Shown here piece after piece: positions 6,534 through 10,753 of a DNA stretch of 10,753 nt. The DNA is from Lysobacteraceae bacterium (lineage in GTDB: Bacteria > Pseudomonadota > Gammaproteobacteria > Xanthomonadales > Xanthomonadaceae): contig DMHI01000081.1 of assembly GCA_003449515.1 (NCBI GenBank), positions 925-11,677 of the forward strand, in the 5' to 3' direction. The notes beneath the pieces were generated by a model, which did no database searches, was not told the origin of the DNA, and was given only the letters and a program-made list of their open reading frames with translations. Position numbers and translations under genes: made by a program. How positions within the stretch are numbered: position 1 is the stretch's first letter; each line of letters opens with the position of its first letter.

Positions 6534-6557
6534 CTCGAAGTTTACGAAACTATGCAA
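6529..6557 (-). promoter_or_regulatory. Candidate promoter of the sulfur operon
   Basis: On the minus strand TTGCAT (6552-6557) and GAGTAT (6529-6534) are 17 bp apart. Each matches only 3 of 6 consensus bases, so this is weaker than the opposite promoter. The inverted repeat 6539-6551 would lie within the spacer, a usual place for a repressor. A start near 6522 leaves a leader of about 20 nt that contains the TGGAG ribosome site. Confidence 0.3.
6539..6551. promoter_or_regulatory. Inverted repeat, probable BigR operator
   Basis: AGTTT-ACG-AAACT is a perfect 5-bp inverted repeat with a 3-bp spacer. It lies in an AT-rich island (about 6526-6565) that stands out from the GC-rich surroundings. 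The repeat abuts the ATG of the ArsR/BigR-type gene and overlaps candidate promoters for both directions. ArsR-family repressors bind such short AT-rich palindromes, and BigR is known to control its own divergent promoter region. That this is the binding site is inferred. Confidence 0.5.
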
Positions 6558-7037
6558 CTATTGACCCAGCGCCCGTCGCCCGACGCGCCGGAACACCCTC
6601 GCCTGCCCCTGCTGGACGCGCCGCCCATGCCGATCGCCGCCGCCCGAAGCCCCACACCACCCACCGCAACGCCAGCGCCGGCAAGCGACAGCAGCGCACT
6701 CGAGGCGATGAAGGCGCGGGCGCCGGAGGTGGCCGAGCTGCTGCGTTCGATCGCCACCCCCACGCGCCTGCTGCTGCTCTGCCAGATCGCCCGCGGCGAG
6801 CCGTCGGTGGCCGAGCTGGAACGCGATCTCGGCCTGCGCCAGCCCGGGCTTTCGCAGCAACTCGCCGAACTGCGCCGCAGCCGGCTGGTGCGCACGCGGC
6901 GCGCCTCGCGTTCAATCCACTACGCGATCGCCGATGCCCGCATCCACGCCCTGCTCAACGCGCTGCACGCGATCTACTGCAGCGTCGAGGCCGACCCGGC
7001 CTCGCCCGCGGGCCGCCTGGCGCCGCCGACGGCCTGA
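6552..7037 (+). CDS. bigR: ArsR-family persulfide-sensing repressor, BigR type
   Basis: A winged-helix DNA-binding repressor, 161 aa from ATG 6552. Seen: the ArsR core begins near EAMKARAPEVAELLRSIA (51-68). It is followed by TRLLLLCQI with Cys77, PSVAELERDLGLRQPGLSQQLAELRRSRLV (84-113, recognition helix around GLSQQLAEL), a basic wing (RTRRASRSIHY) and a last helix with AIYCSVE, Cys143. The two cysteines are 66 residues apart, the same as Cys42 and Cys108 of Xylella BigR, which form the sulfur-sensing disulfide or polysulfide. Residues 1-50 are a Pro/Ala-rich extension not expected in BigR. In-frame ATGs at 6627 and 6708 are alternative starts; 6708 would give a BigR-sized protein but has a ribosome site placed too close. 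Divergent from the sulfur operon, which it should repress until persulfides accumulate. Only the start is in doubt. Confidence 0.88.
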   Translation: MQLLTQRPSPDAPEHPRLPLLDAPPMPIAAARSPTPPTATPAPASDSSALEAMKARAPEVAELLRSIATPTRLLLLCQIARGEPSVAELERDLGLRQPGLSQQLAELRRSRLVRTRRASRSIHYAIADARIHALLNALHAIYCSVEADPASPAGRLAPPTA

Positions 7038-7065
7038 GAAGCCGCCGCCGGGGCCGCGGCCTCAG
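7034..7065. terminator. Hairpin between the convergent bigR and sppA ends, possible bidirectional terminator
   Basis: CTGAG (7034-7038) pairs with CTCAG (7061-7065), and directly inside, after an AA bulge, GCCGC (7041-7045) pairs with GCGGC (7056-7060). The stem is 10 bp and includes bases of both stop codons. The gap between the genes is only 24 bp. No T-run follows on either strand, so intrinsic termination would be weak. Confidence 0.4.
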
Positions 7066-8930
7066 AGGTCGCAGAAGCAGTGCGCCACCGCCTGGAAGGG
7101 CTTGTCGCGCGCATCGAGGATGAAGCGCAGATCGGCCTCGACGCGCGCGCCCTGCTCATCGCCCAGCAGCGCCAGCGCCGGCGCGAGACCGACGGCCAGC
7201 GACTGCATCCGCGCGCTGCGGTTCATGTCGGCCAGCGCCTGCTCGAAGGGCGAGAGCGGCGTCTCGATGTAGCGCAGGCCGGCGTCGTCGCCCAGTTCGG
7301 CGAGCGTGCGCGCCTTGGCGAGCGCATCGCGCAGGCCGCCAAGCGCGTCGACCAGGCCGCGTTCCTTGGCCTGCGCACCACTCCAGACGCGCCCGCGGGC
7401 CACCTGGTCGATCGCGGCAACCTCGGCCTCGCGCGCGCTGGCCACCTTGCCGATGAAGTTGCGGTAGCCGTGGTCGATGTAGGTCTGGATCAGCTCGCCC
7501 ACTTCGGGCACCAGCGGGCGGGTCGGGTCGAAGGCACCGGCCAGCGGCGTGGTGCCGACACCGTCGGTGCGGATGCCGATCTTCTCGAGCGCGCGCGGCG
7601 CATTCATGAACAGCCCGAAGATGCCGATCGAGCCGGTGATCGTCGACGGATCGGCGTAGATGGCATCGGCATCCATCGAGATCCAGTAGCCGCCGGAGGC
7701 CGCGACATTGGCCATCGACACGACCACCGGCTTGCCGGCGGCCTGCAGCAGCTCGACCTCGCGGCGGATCTGCTCGGACGGATAGACGCCGCCGCCCGGC
7801 GAGTCGACGCGCAGCACGACGGCCTTGATCGCGTCGTCGTCGCGCGCCTCGCGCAGCAGGGCCGCCGTGCTGTCGCCACCCACCATGCCCTGCGGTTGAT
7901 CGCCGTCGACGATGGCACCCTGCGCCACCACCACGCCGATGCCGGGCGCCGCCGCCGTGGGCGCGTCGGGCGGGCCAACCTCGGCCAGGAAGCGGTCGAG
8001 TCGCACCTGGCGGAAGCCGGTGTCGTCGTCGGCCGCACCGCGCTCGGCGAGCAGGGTTTCGAGCGCCTCGGCGGTCTTGGTGCCGTCGATCAGCCGCTCC
8101 TGCAGCGCCAGCTTCGCGAAGTCGCCGTCCACCGCACGCACGCGCGCCGGGTACTCGTTCACCAGTGCGGCGAGCGCACCGTCGGCGAAGCCGCGCGCGG
8201 CCGAGACATCGGCGAGGTAGCGTTGCCAGAGATCGCCCATCCAGAACAGGTCGGCTTCCATCGCCTCGGCCGAGCTGCCGTCGCGGATGTAGGGCTCGGC
8301 CGCGCTCTTGTACTCGCCGACCCGGAACAGGGTGACATCGACGCCGAGCTTGTCGGCCAGCAGCTCGCGGTAGTAGGGCCGGTAGCGGCCAAGGCCCTCG
8401 ATCAGCACCAGGCCTTCCGGGTCCATGTAGATCTCGTCGGCCCGGGCGGCGAGGAAGTAGCCCACCTGGTCGAAGCCGGTGCCCCAGGCCAGCACCTGCT
8501 TGCCGGCGGCGCGGAACTCGCCGATCGCATCGCCCAGCTCGCGCAGGCCGGCGAAGCCGGAGGCCTGGAAGCCGTCGGTGAGCAGCACGATCCGCTGGAT
8601 GCGGTCATCGTCCTTGGCTCCCTCGATGGCGCGCAGCAGGTCGCGCAACTGCAGCTCGGCGGGCGCATCGCCGCCGGTGGCCTGGGTGATGAAGCGATCG
8701 ACGGGCGAGCTGGTGAACTGCTCGACCAGCACGCCGTCGAGATCGAGCACCAGGGCCGTCTGCTCGCGCACCGGCGTCACCGTCGGGCCGGCGACGATCG
8801 CCGCCAGAATCACGAAGATGACCAGCAGGAACACCAGATTGAACACGAGCTGGCGGGTGAAGGTGAGGCCGGACCACAGCGCGCCGAGCAGGCGGCGGAT
8901 CGGGCCTCGGGATTCGGTGGACGAGCTCAT
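7062..8930 (-). CDS. sppA: Signal peptide peptidase SppA, long (67K) form
   Basis: A 622-aa inner-membrane serine protease that degrades cleaved signal peptides in or at the membrane on the periplasmic side. Seen: one N-terminal membrane anchor (about residues 28-48, after basic IRR and TRQ). Two tandem SppA/ClpP-like halves follow. The general base is Lys208 in VGEYKSAAEPY and the nucleophile is Ser412 in ANVAASGGYW, matching Lys209 and Ser409 of the E. coli enzyme (618 aa). The second half also has the conserved RVDSPGGG (374-381) and TGSIGIFG elements. The only two cysteines are a C-x-C pair at the very end (618 and 620). ATG start with a weak GGAA upstream. It lies 38 bp downstream of the NorM-type gene on the same strand, so the two may share a transcript, and it converges on bigR. 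Identification is secure. Confidence 0.95.
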   Translation of the reverse strand: MSSSTESRGPIRRLLGALWSGLTFTRQLVFNLVFLLVIFVILAAIVAGPTVTPVREQTALVLDLDGVLVEQFTSSPVDRFITQATGGDAPAELQLRDLLRAIEGAKDDDRIQRIVLLTDGFQASGFAGLRELGDAIGEFRAAGKQVLAWGTGFDQVGYFLAARADEIYMDPEGLVLIEGLGRYRPYYRELLADKLGVDVTLFRVGEYKSAAEPYIRDGSSAEAMEADLFWMGDLWQRYLADVSAARGFADGALAALVNEYPARVRAVDGDFAKLALQERLIDGTKTAEALETLLAERGAADDDTGFRQVRLDRFLAEVGPPDAPTAAAPGIGVVVAQGAIVDGDQPQGMVGGDSTAALLREARDDDAIKAVVLRVDSPGGGVYPSEQIRREVELLQAAGKPVVVSMANVAASGGYWISMDADAIYADPSTITGSIGIFGLFMNAPRALEKIGIRTDGVGTTPLAGAFDPTRPLVPEVGELIQTYIDHGYRNFIGKVASAREAEVAAIDQVARGRVWSGAQAKERGLVDALGGLRDALAKARTLAELGDDAGLRYIETPLSPFEQALADMNRSARMQSLAVGLAPALALLGDEQGARVEADLRFILDARDKPFQAVAHCFCDL

Positions 8931-8968
8931 GGGGGGCTTTCCGCGGAGGATCGGCCGACCTTAACCGT

Positions 8969-10372
8969 TCAATGCGGCGCGGTCATCCGCCGAAGGTCAC
9001 GCGGGGCGATCGCGAGGAAGCGCCAGGTCAGCAGCACCGCCGCCACCGACAGGCCGACGATCAAGCCGACCCAGTAGCCGGTCGGGCCCCAGCCCAGGCC
9101 GAAAGCGAGGCGCGCGCCACCCTCGGCACCGATGCCGCCGAGCACGATGCCGGTGGGCAGGCCGAGGCCCCAGTAGCTCAGCACGGTGATCCAGGCCGGG
9201 ATGCGGGTGTCCTTGAGGCCGCGCAGCGCGCCGGCCGAGATCGCCTGCAGGCCGTCGGTGTACTGGAACAGGGCCGCGAACAGCATCAACGACGCGGCCA
9301 GCGCGATCACCGCCGGGTCGTCGCTGACCAGCGACGCGATCCACGCGCCGCCAAGCGCGAGCAGCAGGGCCGAGGCGGTCTGGGTGATGACGCCGATGAT
9401 CCAGCCGGCCTTCGCCGCCCAGCGCACGCCCTCGGCGTCGCCGGCACCGCGCGCCTGGCCGACACGCACGGTGGTGCCCATGGCCACGCCGAGCGGCACC
9501 ATGAAGGCCGCGGACGCCGCGAGGATGGCGACCTGGTGCGCGGCGATCGGCACCGTGCCGAGGGTGGCGATCAGCAGCGCGGTGGCGACGAACAGGCTGC
9601 CCTCCATGAAGATCGCGATGCCCATCGGCACGCCAAGCCGCAGCAACTGGCCGATCCTCCGCCGATCGGGGGCGTCGAAACGCTCGAACAGGCGCAGGTC
9701 GCGGCAGCGCCGCGAGCGCGCCAGCGTCACCACCATCGCCAGCACCTGCAGCCACAGCACCATCGCCGTGGCGAGCCCGAGGCCCCCCGCGCCCATTTCG
9801 GGCAGGCCAGCCCAGCCGTCCATCAGGGCCCAGCCCAGCGGCACCAGCAACGCGAGGCCGGCGGCACCGATGACCATCGTCGGCACCGTCCACGCCGTGC
9901 CTTCGGCCGCGTAGCGCAGGCAGAAGTACAGCGCCAGCGCCGGCGCGCCCCACGAGATGCCGTGCAGGAAACCCTCGACGCCCGGCATCACCTCGGGCGC
10001 GATGAAGTGCGCCAGGCCCGCCGGCGCGACGCGCATCACCGCGAACAGCGCGAGACCGAGCGCCAGTGCCAGCCACAGCGCCTGCCGGACGATCGCGCCG
10101 ATCTCGCCGCGACGACCGGCACCGACCAATTGCGCCACCGTCGGCGGCACCGCCATCAGCACACCGATGCACAGCAGGATCACCACCGACCACGCCGGTG
10201 CGCCGACGCCGATGGCCGCGAGCGTGCCGGTGCCGTGGCGGCCGGCGAGCACGGTGTCGACCACGTTCATGCCCATCGACGAGAGCTGCCCGATCACCAG
10301 CGGCGCGGACAACAGGGCGGTGGCCCGCAGCTCGCGCTTCAGGCGCGGGTGGCGGGTGTCGTCGTGGCGCAT
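8969..10372 (-). CDS. norM: NorM-type MATE family multidrug efflux transporter
   Basis: A 467-aa inner-membrane antiporter that uses sodium or proton gradients to expel cationic drugs, dyes or other toxic compounds. Seen: about 12 hydrophobic segments in two homologous halves and close agreement with Vibrio NorM throughout. The acidic residues known to matter in that protein are present: Asp39 (NVVDTVLAG), Glu257 (IFMEGSLF) and Asp373 (FQYTDGLQ). Other family marks include VAQLVGAGR (79-87), AAHQVAI (277-283), VRVGQARG (302-309) and the C-terminal SYWGLGLPTG (399-408). I chose ATG 10370-10372; an in-frame GTG at 10412-10414 would add 14 residues but lies upstream of a candidate -10 element. 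No strong ribosome site is visible for either. Followed at 38 bp by sppA. The substrate cannot be deduced. Confidence 0.9.
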   Translation of the reverse strand: MRHDDTRHPRLKRELRATALLSAPLVIGQLSSMGMNVVDTVLAGRHGTGTLAAIGVGAPAWSVVILLCIGVLMAVPPTVAQLVGAGRRGEIGAIVRQALWLALALGLALFAVMRVAPAGLAHFIAPEVMPGVEGFLHGISWGAPALALYFCLRYAAEGTAWTVPTMVIGAAGLALLVPLGWALMDGWAGLPEMGAGGLGLATAMVLWLQVLAMVVTLARSRRCRDLRLFERFDAPDRRRIGQLLRLGVPMGIAIFMEGSLFVATALLIATLGTVPIAAHQVAILAASAAFMVPLGVAMGTTVRVGQARGAGDAEGVRWAAKAGWIIGVITQTASALLLALGGAWIASLVSDDPAVIALAASLMLFAALFQYTDGLQAISAGALRGLKDTRIPAWITVLSYWGLGLPTGIVLGGIGAEGGARLAFGLGWGPTGYWVGLIVGLSVAAVLLTWRFLAIAPRDLRRMTAPH

Positions 10373-10403
10373 GGGGTCGGAACCGGGAAGCACGCGGCCG
10401 CCC

Positions 10404-10409
10404 ACTATA
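10404..10409 (-). promoter_or_regulatory. Candidate -10 element upstream of the NorM-type gene
   Basis: On the minus strand TATAGT matches 5 of 6 bases of the -10 consensus, and it stands in otherwise GC-rich sequence. Transcription would start near 10397, about 25 nt before the chosen ATG. I see no -35 match at 16-18 bp, so this is a weak call. Confidence 0.3.
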
Positions 10410-10421
10410 GCCACGGTCGAT

Positions 10422-10436
10422 ACCCGCGCCGCGGGT
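10422..10436 (-). terminator. Hairpin right after the DUF3106-like gene
   Basis: ACCCGC (10422-10427) and GCGGGT (10431-10436) form a perfect 6-bp GC-rich stem with a 3-nt loop that begins within the stop codon of the upstream gene. No T-run follows, so it could slow or end transcription only weakly. It separates that gene from the NorM-type gene. Confidence 0.35.
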
Positions 10437-10753
10437 CAGGGGGCCGCGGCGGCCTCGGCCAGCAGCGCGACACGGCGCTCGGGCGGCGCGGCCAGCACCC
10501 GTCCGCGCAGCGCGGCACGCTCGGCCGTGCCCATTGCCGCCACGCGCTCGGCCAGGGCCTGGCGCGTCGTCGCGCCGAGCCCCTCGAGCGCCGCACCGAG
10601 TGCGGCCTGCTCGGCCGCCGGCACAAAGGCCAGCAAGGGCCGCAGGCCCGGCAGCTCGCGCCCGAGCCGTGGACCCAGCGCCCAGTCGCGCTGGCGCTGC
10701 GCCGGCAAGGCCGCGAACGCGGCGCGCAGCGCGCTGCGCTCGGCCTCGGGCAA
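10436..10753 (-). CDS. DUF3106-like protein, C-terminal part (partial)
   Basis: The last 105 codons of a gene entering from the right edge; its true start is outside the window, and the leucine codon at the edge (10751-10753) should not be taken as a start. The protein is almost entirely Ala, Arg, Leu, Glu and Pro, with repeated short helical units such as FAALPAQRQRDW (13-24), RQALAERVAAM and PPERRVALL. This resembles the LP-x-x-x-R-x-x-L pattern of DUF3106 proteins seen in Xanthomonadales and other proteobacteria, which are usually exported and of unknown function. No signal peptide can be checked because the N-terminus is missing. It sits 63 bp before the NorM-type gene on the same strand, with a hairpin between them. 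The family call rests on pattern only. Confidence 0.6.
   Translation of the reverse strand: MPEAERSALRAAFAALPAQRQRDWALGPRLGRELPGLRPLLAFVPAAEQAALGAALEGLGATTRQALAERVAAMGTAERAALRGRVLAAPPERRVALLAEAAAAP

Noticed and set aside
5614..6564. 316-codon plus-strand frame opposite the dioxygenase gene
   Set aside because: Antisense shadow of a gene with all metal-binding motifs present. It also runs through the divergent control region.
7080..9077. 665-codon open frame on the plus strand opposite sppA
   Set aside because: It is the mirror frame of a strongly recognised gene with conserved catalytic residues. Its translation is His/Arg/Gly/Ala-rich with no family resemblance, as expected for GC-rich DNA.
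10373..10414. GTG at 10414 as start of the NorM-type transporter
   Set aside because: The added 14 residues are not family-like and overlap a TATAGT element that would lie upstream of transcription; ATG 10372 gives the usual length.

Overview
The window is very GC-rich (about 70% by eye) and densely coding, with strong G/C preference at third codon positions, short intergenic gaps and no mobile elements, RNA genes or CRISPR arrays that I can see. The protein set points to a gammaproteobacterium of the Xanthomonadales/Lysobacterales type (Lysobacter, Luteimonas or Rhodanobacteraceae-like): a lysyl-endopeptidase-like secreted protease with an 'ESGWGL' C-terminal domain, DUF4124-like and DUF3106-like proteins, and a BigR-regulated sulfur cluster. 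The taxonomic placement is inference, not a measurement.

Layout. (i) 1-2469, plus strand: the Lys/Ala-rich tail of an unknown gene, then a secreted API-like serine protease whose stop codon overlaps the GTG start of a small secreted cysteine-rich DUF4124-like protein. (ii) 2570-6501, minus strand, transcribed right to left: metallo-beta-lactamase-fold persulfide dioxygenase-like enzyme, PmpA-type and PmpB-type YeeE/YedE half-transporters, a DUF442/rhodanese-like sulfurtransferase, a TauE/SafE sulfite exporter, and after a 57-bp gap a short-chain dehydrogenase. (iii) 6552-7037, plus strand: a divergent ArsR-family repressor of the BigR type with both sensor cysteines. (iv) 7062-10753, minus strand: the start-proximal part is off the right edge (DUF3106-like gene), followed by a NorM-type MATE exporter and signal peptide peptidase SppA.

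The system-like part is region (ii)+(iii). In the BigR operon known from Xylella and Agrobacterium, a persulfide-sensing repressor controls the removal of hydrogen sulfide-derived persulfide. The dioxygenase makes sulfite from glutathione persulfide, the rhodanese-like enzyme interconverts persulfide plus sulfite and thiosulfate, TauE exports sulfite, and the YeeE/YedE proteins move reduced sulfur compounds. Here the two enzyme domains that are fused as Blh in those organisms are separate genes, with the transporter pair between them. A 13-bp inverted repeat sits in the only AT-rich stretch, between the two divergent start regions, and overlaps candidate promoters in both directions.

The other genes are recognisable household or secretion functions. 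I found no clearly new type of system. The most useful leads are the split Blh arrangement and its operator, the changed substrate-pocket residues of the API-like protease, and its overlapping cysteine-rich partner gene.
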